NCBI RefSeq assembly: GCF_022771645.1 | Contig: NZ_JALFCU010000085.1 | Coordinates: forward strand, 1 to 64,000 | Reading direction: 5' to 3' | DNA: 64,000 bases | Origin: Selenomonas sp. | Lineage (GTDB): Bacteria > Bacillota > Negativicutes > Selenomonadales > Selenomonadaceae | Part shown: positions 1 to 8,187 of the stretch, one piece after another | Numbering within the stretch: position 1 is the first letter of the stretch | Layout: each line of letters begins with the position of its first letter | Notes under the pieces: generated by a model | The model's database searches: none | Seen by the model: the letters and a program-made list of their open reading frames with translations, nothing else | What the model was told of the DNA's origin: nothing | Program-made: the position numbers and the translations under genes

Positions 1-416
1 TTGTGCGCGTCGATGGACGACGACGTCAGCGCTTGTGTGAACGCCATGCCGTCCGACCAGCGCCACAGCGCTGTGCCGTTCTTGTCGAGCACGGCCATGT
101 CGTAGACTTGCCCGTCGCGATAGTCGATCGTGTACGGCACGTCGCCGTTGTTCGTGACCTTGAACTCGATGATCAGGCGGCCGCTCTTTTCCGTGACGGT
201 CAGCTCCTCGATGACGCTGCCCTGCGTGACGGCGGCGTAGCTCTCGGGGCGGCTGTACGTCGTGCCGCCGGACGAGCCGCCCATCGGGAACGTGACGCCG
301 ATGCCCGTGCCGACACCGGCCTCGGCCTGCGGCGCGGGCAGGGCGAATGACAACAGGCCGGCGCAGCAGACGGCGGCGGCCAGAACGCATTTGCTATGAA
401 ACAGTTTTCCCATCAT
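1..416 (-). CDS. BsuPI-domain secreted protein, 3' end outside window
   Basis: The gene is read on the minus strand and runs off the left edge, so only about 138 N-terminal residues are visible. It opens with a signal peptide: a short basic start, a hydrophobic run of Ala, Val, Cys and Leu to about residue 27, then an Ala-rich cleavage region. The mature part contains a YTIDYRDGQVYDMAV stretch followed by ALWRWSDGMAFTQA. This matches the BsuPI fold (intracellular proteinase inhibitor of Bacillus), where an FxSGQxYDF motif precedes WRWSxGxxFTQ. A GAGGAG ribosome site lies about 9 bases before the two adjacent ATG codons at 416 and 413; I take the first. The gene is downstream of the polysaccharide deacetylase but separated from it by a terminator. 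Whether it inhibits a protease is unknown; in envelope proteins this domain may simply be a beta-sandwich. Confidence 0.72.
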   Translation of the reverse strand, partial: MMGKLFHSKCVLAAAVCCAGLLSFALPAPQAEAGVGTGIGVTFPMGGSSGGTTYSRPESYAAVTQGSVIEELTVTEKSGRLIIEFKVTNNGDVPYTIDYRDGQVYDMAVLDKNGTALWRWSDGMAFTQALTSSSIDAH

Positions 417-431
417 CTGACACATCTCCTC

Positions 432-477
432 AAAACAAAAATCGCTTGCCATGGCCAGATTTTACCATGACAAGCGA
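432..477 (-). terminator. Rho-independent terminator of the deacetylase gene
   Basis: Read on the minus strand, a 13-base arm starting TCGCTTG pairs with an arm ending CAAGCGA (442-454 with 465-477, one mismatch), with a 10-base loop, followed by TTTTTGTTTT. It lies just after the deacetylase stop codon. Confidence 0.8.
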
Positions 478-486
478 AAAAATGCA

Positions 487-1338
487 TTAAGGGACGAGGA
501 TGAAGCTCGCGAGCGTCGGATGCGTATCGCGGAGATCCATCTTGATGCGGTTCAGCGGCGCGAACACAGGCGCGAGGCAGAGGCGGAGCTTGAAGCGCAG
601 CAGCGTGTGGCTGTTGCTGCCGAAGATCGGCACGCGGTCGAGCACGAAATGATTTTCCGTCGGCTCTGCGAGTCCGTAGTTGACGGTGAACGCCGCGCGG
701 TAGCCGGCGTCTTTCGTCGCCTGCTCGATGTCGTCGTTGTATTCGCCGCAGGGATAGGCGATGAAACGCACATGCTTGCCGCTGCCCATGTTCCACTCGA
801 TGGCGTCTTTCGAGCCTGTGAGCTGATGCTTCGCCTCGTCGAGGGTCGGCGCTTTCGTGAGCTCCTCGTGTGACAGCGTATGGCTCTCGAAGTCGATGAG
901 CCCGCTGTCATCCATGTCCTGGATGTCGCTCCACGTCAGGTAGTTCGGATACGTGCCGACGTAGTCGGAGATGAGGAAGATCGTTGCCTTGAGATGATAT
1001 TTCTCGAGCACGGGGAACGCGTGGTTGTAGTTGTCGAGGTAGCCGTCGTCAAACGTGATGATGACGGGCTTTTCCGGGAGCTCCGCGCCGTTCTCCCACG
1101 TGTCAAGCATGTCGGCCGGCGTGATGGTCGTGTAGCCGTGGTCCGCGAGGTATTTCATCTGCGCTTCGAACTGCTCCGTGTTCACGGTCAGCGCGTTCTT
1201 TTCCGTGTCGTTGATCTGGTGATAGTTCAGCACGGGGATGCCGTCCTTTGCGGACTGGAACAGCCCGAACACGGCAAGCGCGAGCAGGGCGACAATGGCC
1301 GTCGCAGCGGCGAGCAGCCATTTGCAGCGGTTTCGCAA
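487..1338 (-). CDS. Membrane-anchored polysaccharide deacetylase (NodB domain)
   Basis: A 283-residue carbohydrate esterase family 4 protein that removes N- or O-acetyl groups from an extracellular or cell-wall polysaccharide. Residues 8-27 form a single hydrophobic N-terminal helix, an anchor or uncleaved signal. The NodB motifs are clear: ITFDDGY with the catalytic and metal-binding Asp97 and Asp98, then SHTLSH with metal ligands His153 and His157. VLNYHQI near residue 40 is typical of the PgaB/IcaB-like branch. I start at the TTG at 1338 because an AAAGGA site sits 8 bases before it. The longer reading from an ATG at 1398 would begin at or upstream of the transcription start predicted from the promoter at 1401-1430. 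The exact polymer cannot be told from the sequence. Confidence 0.85.
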   Translation of the reverse strand: MRNRCKWLLAAATAIVALLALAVFGLFQSAKDGIPVLNYHQINDTEKNALTVNTEQFEAQMKYLADHGYTTITPADMLDTWENGAELPEKPVIITFDDGYLDNYNHAFPVLEKYHLKATIFLISDYVGTYPNYLTWSDIQDMDDSGLIDFESHTLSHEELTKAPTLDEAKHQLTGSKDAIEWNMGSGKHVRFIAYPCGEYNDDIEQATKDAGYRAAFTVNYGLAEPTENHFVLDRVPIFGSNSHTLLRFKLRLCLAPVFAPLNRIKMDLRDTHPTLASFILVP

Positions 1339-1400
1339 AATAGCACATCCTTTCGAAAAGATGGGAAGATGCCGCGAGAGTTCTCCGTGGCATAGCACCT

Positions 1401-1430
1401 AATATATTACATTGGTCCGAATCCTGTCAA
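1401..1430 (-). promoter_or_regulatory. Sigma-A promoter for the polysaccharide deacetylase
   Basis: On the minus strand TTGACA (1425-1430) is followed after 18 bases by TATATT (1401-1406). Transcription would start near 1394, which supports the downstream TTG start of the gene. Confidence 0.7.
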
Positions 1431-1460
1431 GGAAACTTTCTGCGCGTTCACGGCGGAGAC

Positions 1461-1490
1461 TTGCGCGGCGCGTTGTTCCTGTCATATAAT
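1461..1490 (+). promoter_or_regulatory. Sigma-A promoter for map
   Basis: TTGCGC (1461-1466), an 18-base spacer and a perfect TATAAT (1485-1490), about 30 bases upstream of the map start. It is divergent from the deacetylase promoter. Confidence 0.65.
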
Positions 1491-1520
1491 AAGAGCCGTG
1501 CAAAGAGCAGGAGAAACGAT

Positions 1521-2432
1521 ATGTTCCAATTTTTGAGAGAGATAAAGGAGAAATATTTTTTGAACCGCAACGATTTGTGCTGGTGTGGCAGCGGCAAGAA
1601 GTACAAGAAATGCCACATGGATTACGACGAGCGCATCGACGAGATCAAGTTCAACGTGCTGAAAGGACAGTGCCGTCCGCCGCATCACATCATCAACAAC
1701 GAACAGGACATCGCGGGCATCCGCGCGGCGGCCGTCATCAATGACGCGGCGCTCGACCTCATGGAGGAAATGGCGAAGCCGGGCGTCGACACGGCGACGC
1801 TCGACCACGCGGTCTACGAATTCCTGACGGAGCGCGGCGCCGTGCCGGCTGACCTGAACTTCGAAGGCTATCCGAAGAGCGTCTGCATCTCGATCAACAA
1901 CGTCGTCTGTCACGGCATCCCGTCGAAGAAGACGATCCTCAAAGAGGGCGACATCGTGAACATCGACATGACGACGAAGTATAACGGCTACTTCGCCGAC
2001 GCGTCGCGCATGTACATGATCGGCGAAGTCAGCGAGGAGGCGGCGCGCCTCGTGCGCGTGACGCGCGAGTGCATGTTGAAGGGCATCGAGGCCGCGAAGC
2101 CGTGGCATTTCCTCGGCGATGTCAGCGCGGCGTGCGGCAACCATGCGCACGCGAACGGCTACTCGGTCGTGACGGACCTTGGCGGCCACGGCGTCGGCAA
2201 GAAATTCCATTGCGAGCCGTTCGTGCCGCACGTCGGCGAGCCGGGGACGGGCATGTTGCTCGTGCCGGGCATGACGTTGACGGTCGAGCCGATGATCAAC
2301 CAGGGCACGTCGAAAGTCTATACGGACAGCAAGGACAAGTGGACGGTGCGCACGCGTGACGGCAAGCTCTCGGCGCAGTGGGAGAACACGATCCTCATCA
2401 CGGAGACGGGCGTTGAGGTGATTTCATCATGA
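1521..2432 (+). CDS. map: Type I methionine aminopeptidase with N-terminal SEC-C zinc motif
   Basis: A 303-residue cytosolic metalloprotease that removes the initiator methionine from new proteins. Residues 20-32 form a SEC-C motif (Cys20, Cys22, Cys31, His32), the zinc module also seen at the C-terminus of SecA, thought to help ribosome or protein binding. The pita-bread fold follows, with VCHGIP (substrate His), NIDMT (metal Asp), GGHGVG (metal His), and Glu residues in TVEPM and WENTILIT. The ATG at 1521 has an AGGAG site 8 bases upstream. Its stop overlaps the start of the DEAD-box helicase gene (ATGA at 2429-2432), so the two are translationally coupled. Confidence 0.93.
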   Translation: MFQFLREIKEKYFLNRNDLCWCGSGKKYKKCHMDYDERIDEIKFNVLKGQCRPPHHIINNEQDIAGIRAAAVINDAALDLMEEMAKPGVDTATLDHAVYEFLTERGAVPADLNFEGYPKSVCISINNVVCHGIPSKKTILKEGDIVNIDMTTKYNGYFADASRMYMIGEVSEEAARLVRVTRECMLKGIEAAKPWHFLGDVSAACGNHAHANGYSVVTDLGGHGVGKKFHCEPFVPHVGEPGTGMLLVPGMTLTVEPMINQGTSKVYTDSKDKWTVRTRDGKLSAQWENTILITETGVEVISS

Positions 2433-3769
2433 GGATGTTCACCGATTTCGGCCTCGCGCTGTCCATCGTCGAGACGCTGCGGCTGCACGGCATCCGCGAG
2501 GCGACGCCCGTGCAGGAGCGCGCCATCCCTGTCGTGCGCGCCGGGCGCGATGCCATCGTGCAGGCGCAGACGGGCACGGGCAAGACGCTCGCGTTCCTGC
2601 TGCCGATCTTCGAAAAAATCAAGCCGCAGGCGGAGACGGCGCAGGCACTCGTCGTGACGCCGACGCGCGAGCTCGCCATCCAGATCGCGAAGGTCGCGGG
2701 TACCTTAAGCGAGGCGGCGGACGTCACGAGCCTCGTCATCTACGGCGGGCAGGACATCGAGCGGCAGAAGCAGAAGCTCCGCCGCCATCCGCAGCTCATC
2801 ATCGGCACGCCGGGGCGGCTCTTGGACCACGTACGGCGCGGCACGGTCGATTTGAAGCACGTCAACAAGGTCGTGCTCGACGAGGCGGACGAGATGATGA
2901 AGCTCGGCTTCATCGAGGACGTGGAGCTCCTGTTGCAGGAGGTTGCATCCGACCGGCAGTTCATGCTGTTCTCGGCGACGATGCCCGACCGCGTGCGCGG
3001 CCTCGCGCGGGCGTATATGCACGCGCCCGAGGAAATTACCATCAAGAGCGACACGGTCACGCTCGAAAATATCCATCAGGAAATCGTCGACACGCGCGAA
3101 GAGACGAAGCTCGACACGCTCTGCGAAGCCATCAACAAATACCAGCCATACCTCGCCATGGTGTTCTGCTCGACAAAGCAGCGCGTCCATCAGGTCACGA
3201 TGGCGCTCGCAGCGCGCGGCTACCTCGTCGACGAGCTGCACGGCGACCTCACGCAGGTGCAGCGCGCGCTCGTGCTGAAGCGCTTCCGCACGGCGAAGCT
3301 GCAGATCCTCGTCGCGACGGACATCGCGGCGCGCGGCCTCGACATCGAGGGCGTGACGCATGTCGTGAACTACGACATTCCAAGGACGACGGAAGACTAC
3401 ATCCACCGCATCGGCCGAACGGGCCGCGCAGGTAATGAGGGCATGGCCATCACGTTCGTCAACGCGCGGCAGTACGACCAGCTGCGCCGCATCGAGGCGG
3501 GCATCAAAGAACGCATCACGAAAGCGCATTCCGAGCGCCACAAGAAACACGCGGAAAAACAGGCCGTCATGAAGGCGAAAGCGCTCGATGAACGTCGCGA
3601 GAAGAAAGCGAAACACGCAAAACCGCTCAGCAAGTACGCGAACCGCAAGGGAGCGAAGCACAAAGGCCGCAACGACCGCAGCCGCCGCCAGAGCGTCCAG
3701 CAGCGCAAGGCTATGAACAAATCAAACAAGTCGAACATCGGGCATCGCTCGAAGCTTGGCAGGAAATAA
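2429..3769 (+). CDS. DEAD-box ATP-dependent RNA helicase (CshA-like)
   Basis: A 446-residue RNA helicase for ribosome assembly or mRNA turnover. All core motifs are present in order: Q motif in FTDFGLALS...TPVQERAIP, Walker A AQTGTGKT at 46-53, PTRELA near 78, TPGR near 127, DEAD at 151-154, SAT, RGLDIEG and HRIGRTGRAG. The last roughly 90 residues are strongly basic (Lys, Arg and Gln rich), a common RNA-binding tail of CshA and RhlE types. It overlaps map by 4 bases. Assignment to cshA rather than another DEAD-box paralogue is uncertain, so no symbol is given. Confidence 0.92.
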   Translation: MRMFTDFGLALSIVETLRLHGIREATPVQERAIPVVRAGRDAIVQAQTGTGKTLAFLLPIFEKIKPQAETAQALVVTPTRELAIQIAKVAGTLSEAADVTSLVIYGGQDIERQKQKLRRHPQLIIGTPGRLLDHVRRGTVDLKHVNKVVLDEADEMMKLGFIEDVELLLQEVASDRQFMLFSATMPDRVRGLARAYMHAPEEITIKSDTVTLENIHQEIVDTREETKLDTLCEAINKYQPYLAMVFCSTKQRVHQVTMALAARGYLVDELHGDLTQVQRALVLKRFRTAKLQILVATDIAARGLDIEGVTHVVNYDIPRTTEDYIHRIGRTGRAGNEGMAITFVNARQYDQLRRIEAGIKERITKAHSERHKKHAEKQAVMKAKALDERREKKAKHAKPLSKYANRKGAKHKGRNDRSRRQSVQQRKAMNKSNKSNIGHRSKLGRK

Positions 3770-3810
3770 CGGATGGACAGCGAATATCCCTCGATAAAGA
3801 AGGTGATTTC

Positions 3811-6405
3811 GTGCTCGAACTCTTGAAACTCAACGAAAAGCAGCGCTCCGTCGTCGAGACGCTTGATCGGCATATCTTGCTGACAGCGCCAGCGGGGACG
3901 GGCAAGACGGACACGCTCGCATACCGCATCGCGAACATCCTCGACCAGCATCTTGCCGAGCCGGAGGAAATCCTCTGCCTGACGTTCACGAACAAGGCAT
4001 GCCAAGAGATGAAAGACCGCATCGCGCTGCGTGCGGAGGAGGGCGGCGACCGCGTTGTCGTGCGGACGTTCCACAGTTTCTGCTACGATGTCATCAAGAC
4101 GGAGGCGAAGCGCCATTCCGACCTGTTCACGGACTTCGTGATTTTCGATGATGCGGACAGCCGCACGCTGATCCGCGAGCTCTTGCCCGAGGACTTCGGC
4201 GTGCCGTCGGCGACGATCGCGCACCTGCTTGCCTACATGAAAGAGCGGCAGGCGGAGTGGGACGTTTTCACGGGCGACCCTGTCGCGGACGCGCGCACCG
4301 TGCTGAACCGCATCTATAAAGAGCGCCGCGACGAGTTCGCGGCGCTTTGTGTTGACGAGCGATACCAGCGCCTGCCGCGCCTCCTGGAGGATTGGCGGCT
4401 GCGCGGCGTGGCGTTCCTGCGCAGCTACGATCTGCGGCTGCAGGAGGCGCACGGGCTCGATTTCACCGACCTCATCGTGCGGGCGAAAGCTCTCTTGCGG
4501 CAGCTCGACATCGCGCAGCGCTGGGCGGCGCGCTTCCGCTACATCAACATCGACGAAGCACAGGACACGAGCCTCCTCGAGTACGGCATCCTCTCGCGCA
4601 TCTTCGGGCAGAGCAAACTTTTGCTCGCAGGAGACTTGTTCCAAACGATTTACGAATGGCGCGGCTCGCATCCCGAAGTTGTCGTGCATGCATTTGTCGA
4701 AAAATACAAGCCGGAACGCATCGTGCTGTCGGAGAACTACCGTTCGACGAAAACGTTGCTCGCTGCGTCGTACGGCGCGCTGACGCGGCTCTTCCCACAG
4801 CGTGTCGCGGAAATTTATCCCGACGGCTTCGCGGCGGACAGCAAGGAGCAGGGCGCGCCCGTCGAGGTCAAGGGAGCGGGCGATTTCGACGAGGAAGCGC
4901 AGTGGATCTACTATCGCATCCTGCGCCTGCCGACGAAGGACTACGCGCGCATCGCCGTGCTCGTGCGCAGCAACCGCTACGCGAAAGAGCTTTCGGCTGC
5001 GTTCCAGTCCATCAACCAGCAGACGGACGGCGACCTGCCGTTCCTGCTCATCGACGACACGCGTTTCTTCCAGCGGCAGGAAATCAAGGATGCGCTTGCG
5101 TTCCTGCGCCTGCTCGTGAACCGTCATGACGTTGCGAGCCTTATGCGCGTGCTGCAGCGCTACGTGCGCGGCGTCGGCCCCGCCGCCATCCGCACGATTT
5201 CGTCGGCGGAGTACCGCCGCGCCGGCGTGCGCATGACGGACTACCTCGACCCGGCGGCACGCGCGGCGGGCGACCCGTTCGCTCCGCTCCTTGATGCGCT
5301 TGCAGCGGGGAATGTCGTCGTGTTCGACACGGAGACGACAGGCCTCGACACGGCGCACGACGAGATTGTGCAGATTGCGGGCGTGCGCCTTGCGGCAGAC
5401 GGCAGCATCGCGGACACGTTCATCCATTATCTGCGCCCCGAGCGTCCCGTCGGCCGCGAGGCCGTCAGCGTGCACGGGCTCACGGATGCGTATCTCGCGG
5501 AGCACGGCGAAGCGCCTGCCGACGTGCTGCGCACGTTCTGCGCGTTCGCCCAGGGCAGCGTGCTCGTCGGCCACAACGTGACGTACGACCTGCAGATGCT
5601 CTCGAGCGAGCTCGCTCGCCTCGAGCTGCCGCCGCTCGCGTATCCGACGTACTTCGACACGCTCGACATCTTCCGACGCTTCCACCCGAACCTGCCGAAC
5701 CACAAGCTCGAATACCTCGGCAAGATTTACGAAGTCGAGCATCGCTCGTCGCACGATGCCTATGACGACATTTGCGCGACGGCCGAGCTCCTGATGTACG
5801 CCATCGAGCGCGACATCCGCCCGAGCGCCGCGGCGCGCCGTGCCTGCATCGCAAAGTACGCAGATGTCTTCGCGCCGCTCGCGGAAAAGATCGCGCTCTT
5901 GCGGCAGCAGGCGACGGAGCTCCGTCCGTTCCAGACGCTCGGCGAGATCGTCGTGGCCGTCGGCATGAAGGACTACTACGCGCGCCGCCACGAGGAAAAC
6001 CGCATCGAGAACCTGCGCGACCTCTTCCGCCGCGCGCGTGAAGTCGACGACAAATCGCTGCCGCCCGTCGATGCGATCTTTCAATTTTTGCGCTACACGA
6101 CGCTCTCAACGACCGACCTCGACGCGCTGACGAAGAAACAGCGCATCCCCATCATCACGATCCATCAGGCGAAAGGCGCGGAGTTCGACTACGTCTTCCT
6201 CGCCGGCTGCCAAGACGGCACGTTCCCCGGCCTGCCTGCGCTGAAGAAAAAAGACACGTCCGAAGAAAAGCGCCTGTTCTACGTCGCCATCACCCGCGCG
6301 CGCAAGCAGCTGTTCCTGACATGGAGCCAGTTCCGCTACGGCCACTACCAGCACGAAAGCGAATTCATCCGCGCGCTGCCGCAGGAATGCATGCGGCGGG
6401 TGTGA
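3811..6405 (+). CDS. UvrD/Rep-type helicase with embedded DnaQ-like 3'-5' exonuclease
   Basis: An 864-residue superfamily 1A helicase. Walker A is APAGTGKT at 26-33, motif Ia TFTNKACQEMKDR follows, motif II is DEAQD at 248-252, and motif IV contains ENYRS. The protein then switches, at about residues 500-670, to a DEDDh exonuclease: FDTETTGL (Asp506, Glu508), HNVTYDLQML (ExoII Asp) and SHDAYDDICAT (ExoIII His and Asp). Helicase motifs V (ITIHQAKGAEFDYVFLAG) and VI (FYVAITRARKQL) come after the insert. The start is GTG with an AGAAGG site 7 bases upstream. A polypeptide that unwinds DNA and trims 3' ends would suit repair or replication restart, but the substrate is inferred. The gene follows the DEAD-box gene by 41 bases and is probably co-transcribed. 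Confidence 0.88.
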   Translation: MLELLKLNEKQRSVVETLDRHILLTAPAGTGKTDTLAYRIANILDQHLAEPEEILCLTFTNKACQEMKDRIALRAEEGGDRVVVRTFHSFCYDVIKTEAKRHSDLFTDFVIFDDADSRTLIRELLPEDFGVPSATIAHLLAYMKERQAEWDVFTGDPVADARTVLNRIYKERRDEFAALCVDERYQRLPRLLEDWRLRGVAFLRSYDLRLQEAHGLDFTDLIVRAKALLRQLDIAQRWAARFRYINIDEAQDTSLLEYGILSRIFGQSKLLLAGDLFQTIYEWRGSHPEVVVHAFVEKYKPERIVLSENYRSTKTLLAASYGALTRLFPQRVAEIYPDGFAADSKEQGAPVEVKGAGDFDEEAQWIYYRILRLPTKDYARIAVLVRSNRYAKELSAAFQSINQQTDGDLPFLLIDDTRFFQRQEIKDALAFLRLLVNRHDVASLMRVLQRYVRGVGPAAIRTISSAEYRRAGVRMTDYLDPAARAAGDPFAPLLDALAAGNVVVFDTETTGLDTAHDEIVQIAGVRLAADGSIADTFIHYLRPERPVGREAVSVHGLTDAYLAEHGEAPADVLRTFCAFAQGSVLVGHNVTYDLQMLSSELARLELPPLAYPTYFDTLDIFRRFHPNLPNHKLEYLGKIYEVEHRSSHDAYDDICATAELLMYAIERDIRPSAAARRACIAKYADVFAPLAEKIALLRQQATELRPFQTLGEIVVAVGMKDYYARRHEENRIENLRDLFRRAREVDDKSLPPVDAIFQFLRYTTLSTTDLDALTKKQRIPIITIHQAKGAEFDYVFLAGCQDGTFPGLPALKKKDTSEEKRLFYVAITRARKQLFLTWSQFRYGHYQHESEFIRALPQECMRRV

Positions 6406-6446
6406 AATGATAAAAGAAAGCCACAAAATAAAGGAGGGCAACAGTT

Positions 6447-7313
6447 ATGTTGGCAGACTACCATCTTCATTCGGAATTCAGCGATGACTCGCATACGCCC
6501 ATGGAGGCGCAGATTGAGCGTGGCATCGAGCTCGGGCTCGATGAAATGTGTTTCACGGATCACGTCGACTACGGCATCAAGCAGGATTGGACAGCCCCGG
6601 GCGGGATCGGCTGGCGCGGCGGCGACGGCGTCGGCACGCCGCGGACGTCGCTCGAGCCGCTGACGAACGTGCACTATCCGGAATATTTCGCGAAGCTCTA
6701 CCGCATGCGCCGCACGTACGAGGGAAAAATCGCCATCAAGGCCGGCCTCGAGTTCGGCATCCAGACGCACACGATCCCACGTTATGAACAGCTGCTGCAA
6801 ACGTATGGCGACAAGCTCGATTTCGTCCTCTGCAGCATCCATCAGGTCGAGGACAAGGAGTTCTGGACGGGCGACTTCATGAAAGGCCGCACGCAGGAAG
6901 AGTACAACGAGCGCTATTACAAAGAGATGCTGGACGTCGTCCGGGCGTTCAAGGGCTACGACGTGCTCTCGCATGTCGACCTCATCGCGCGCTACGATCC
7001 GAAAGGCCCGATCGCGTTCGAAACCATCAAAGGCATCTTGACGGAGATTTTCCAAATCGTCATCGCGGACGGCAAAGGCATCGAGATCAACACGTCGAGT
7101 TGGCATTATGGCCTCAAGGACACGACGCCCGCGCGCGACATCCTGCGGCTCTACCGTTCGCTCGGCGGCACAATCCTCACGACGGGCAGCGATGCGCACA
7201 AGCCGGAGTACCTCGCCGACCACTTCGCCGACGCGCAGGCCATCCTCCGCGAGCTCGGCTTCACGGAAACGTATACGTTTGAAAAGCACCAGCCAATCGC
7301 TCACAAACTCTGA
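6447..7313 (+). CDS. PHP-domain histidinol-phosphatase family (HisJ-like)
   Basis: A 288-residue metal-dependent phosphoesterase. The PHP motifs are DYHLHSEFSDD (HxH), FTDHVDY, the Glu in KAGLEFGI, SIHQ, SHVDL and the terminal GSDAH. Length and motif spacing fit HisJ/HisK of Firmicutes, which removes phosphate from L-histidinol phosphate in histidine synthesis. No other his gene is nearby, and PHP proteins also act on other phosphates, so the substrate is only probable. The start has a strong AAGGAGG site. A terminator follows at 7324. Confidence 0.82.
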   Translation: MLADYHLHSEFSDDSHTPMEAQIERGIELGLDEMCFTDHVDYGIKQDWTAPGGIGWRGGDGVGTPRTSLEPLTNVHYPEYFAKLYRMRRTYEGKIAIKAGLEFGIQTHTIPRYEQLLQTYGDKLDFVLCSIHQVEDKEFWTGDFMKGRTQEEYNERYYKEMLDVVRAFKGYDVLSHVDLIARYDPKGPIAFETIKGILTEIFQIVIADGKGIEINTSSWHYGLKDTTPARDILRLYRSLGGTILTTGSDAHKPEYLADHFADAQAILRELGFTETYTFEKHQPIAHKL

Positions 7314-7323
7314 CAATCCTTCG

Positions 7324-7357
7324 CATCCGTTGCCCGCTGTGGCAGCGGATGTTTTTT
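7324..7357 (+). terminator. Rho-independent terminator after the HisJ-like gene
   Basis: CATCCGTTGCC pairs with GGCAGCGGATG (one G-U pair), loop CGCTGT, then TTTTTTGTT. Confidence 0.88.
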
Positions 7358-7407
7358 GTTGGCGAGATGATGCTTGGAAAGCATGTGGGCACACGCAAAA
7401 GAGGTAT

Positions 7408-7436
7408 TTTACATGACGCGCGACATCCGCTATGAT
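7408..7436 (+). promoter_or_regulatory. Sigma-A promoter for the redox cassette
   Basis: TTTACA (7408-7413), a 17-base spacer and TATGAT (7431-7436), 50 bases before the DUF4405 gene start. Confidence 0.65.
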
Positions 7437-7485
7437 GGAACTGGAAAAGCGGAAACAGTATTTGATATCACAGGGAGGCCTCGTT

Positions 7486-8187
7486 ATGAAACGGTTTCGC
7501 TTGGATCTCTTGCTCGCCGTGCTGTTCGTGCTCGTCATGGGCTTCCGCATGCTGCCTCCGACGCTTCACGAAGTGCTCGGCCTCATCATGCTCGCGGGGC
7601 TCTGCGTGCATCTCGTGTGGAACGCGCACTGGTTCTCGTCGCTTGGGCGCGGCGGCTGGCGGCGGCTGCGCGTTGTGCAGACGCTGTTGAATGTGCTGCT
7701 GTTTGCGAGCACGGCAACGGCGCTCGTCACGGGCATCATCATTTCGAATCACGTCTTGCGCCCGCTCTGGATCGGCGTGCCGCTGCACAGCAGCATCTTC
7801 ATCCATCAATTGCACGTCGCGAGTGCGTGCGCCATGCTCGTGTTTCTCGGCATGCACGTCGGCATGCACTGGGCGGGGCTCTGGGCGCGGATGAAAGCAT
7901 GGCCGGTGCTGCGCGCTATTGATGCGCATCCGACGCTGCGGTTCTGGCTGCTCGTGCTCCTCGGCTGGACGGGCTGCGCGTATGCGCGGCTCGATCATTT
8001 CGGCGACCGCCTGATGATGCGCCACGTCTTCCGGACGCCGGCCGGCGACCTGCCCGCGCCCGTCGCCTACGTCATGCTCGCGTGCCTGATCGGGCTGTAT
8101 GCCATCGCGTTCTTTTACCTGCAAAAACATCTCGCGCGGAAAGCCGCTGCGAATGCCGCCCCCGTGAAAGGAGGCGCTGCGTCATGA
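7486..8187 (+). CDS. DUF4405 membrane cytochrome-like protein
   Basis: A 233-residue integral membrane protein with about five hydrophobic helices. Histidines fall in or next to the helices (LHEVLGL, VHLVWNAHW, FIHQLHVAS, GMHVGMHW), the spacing expected for b-type haem ligands in DUF4405/cytochrome b561-like proteins. An AGGGAGG site precedes the ATG. The stop overlaps the start of the Tat-signal aldo/keto reductase (ATGA), implying that they are made together. I infer that it passes electrons between the quinone pool and the exported iron-sulfur partner. Haem binding is inferred from the histidines only. Confidence 0.75.
   Translation: MKRFRLDLLLAVLFVLVMGFRMLPPTLHEVLGLIMLAGLCVHLVWNAHWFSSLGRGGWRRLRVVQTLLNVLLFASTATALVTGIIISNHVLRPLWIGVPLHSSIFIHQLHVASACAMLVFLGMHVGMHWAGLWARMKAWPVLRAIDAHPTLRFWLLVLLGWTGCAYARLDHFGDRLMMRHVFRTPAGDLPAPVAYVMLACLIGLYAIAFFYLQKHLARKAAANAAPVKGGAAS

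Noticed and set aside
1339..1398. Longer N-terminus for the polysaccharide deacetylase from ATG 1398
   Set aside because: It would begin at or before the transcription start implied by the promoter at 1401-1430, has no ribosome site, and the extra residues are not needed for the membrane anchor.
3397..6084. 895-residue open frame on the minus strand opposite the helicase genes
   Set aside because: It spans the complementary strand of two well-supported genes, is rich in Arg, Ala, Val and Asp without any motif, and is the usual antisense shadow of GC-rich coding DNA.
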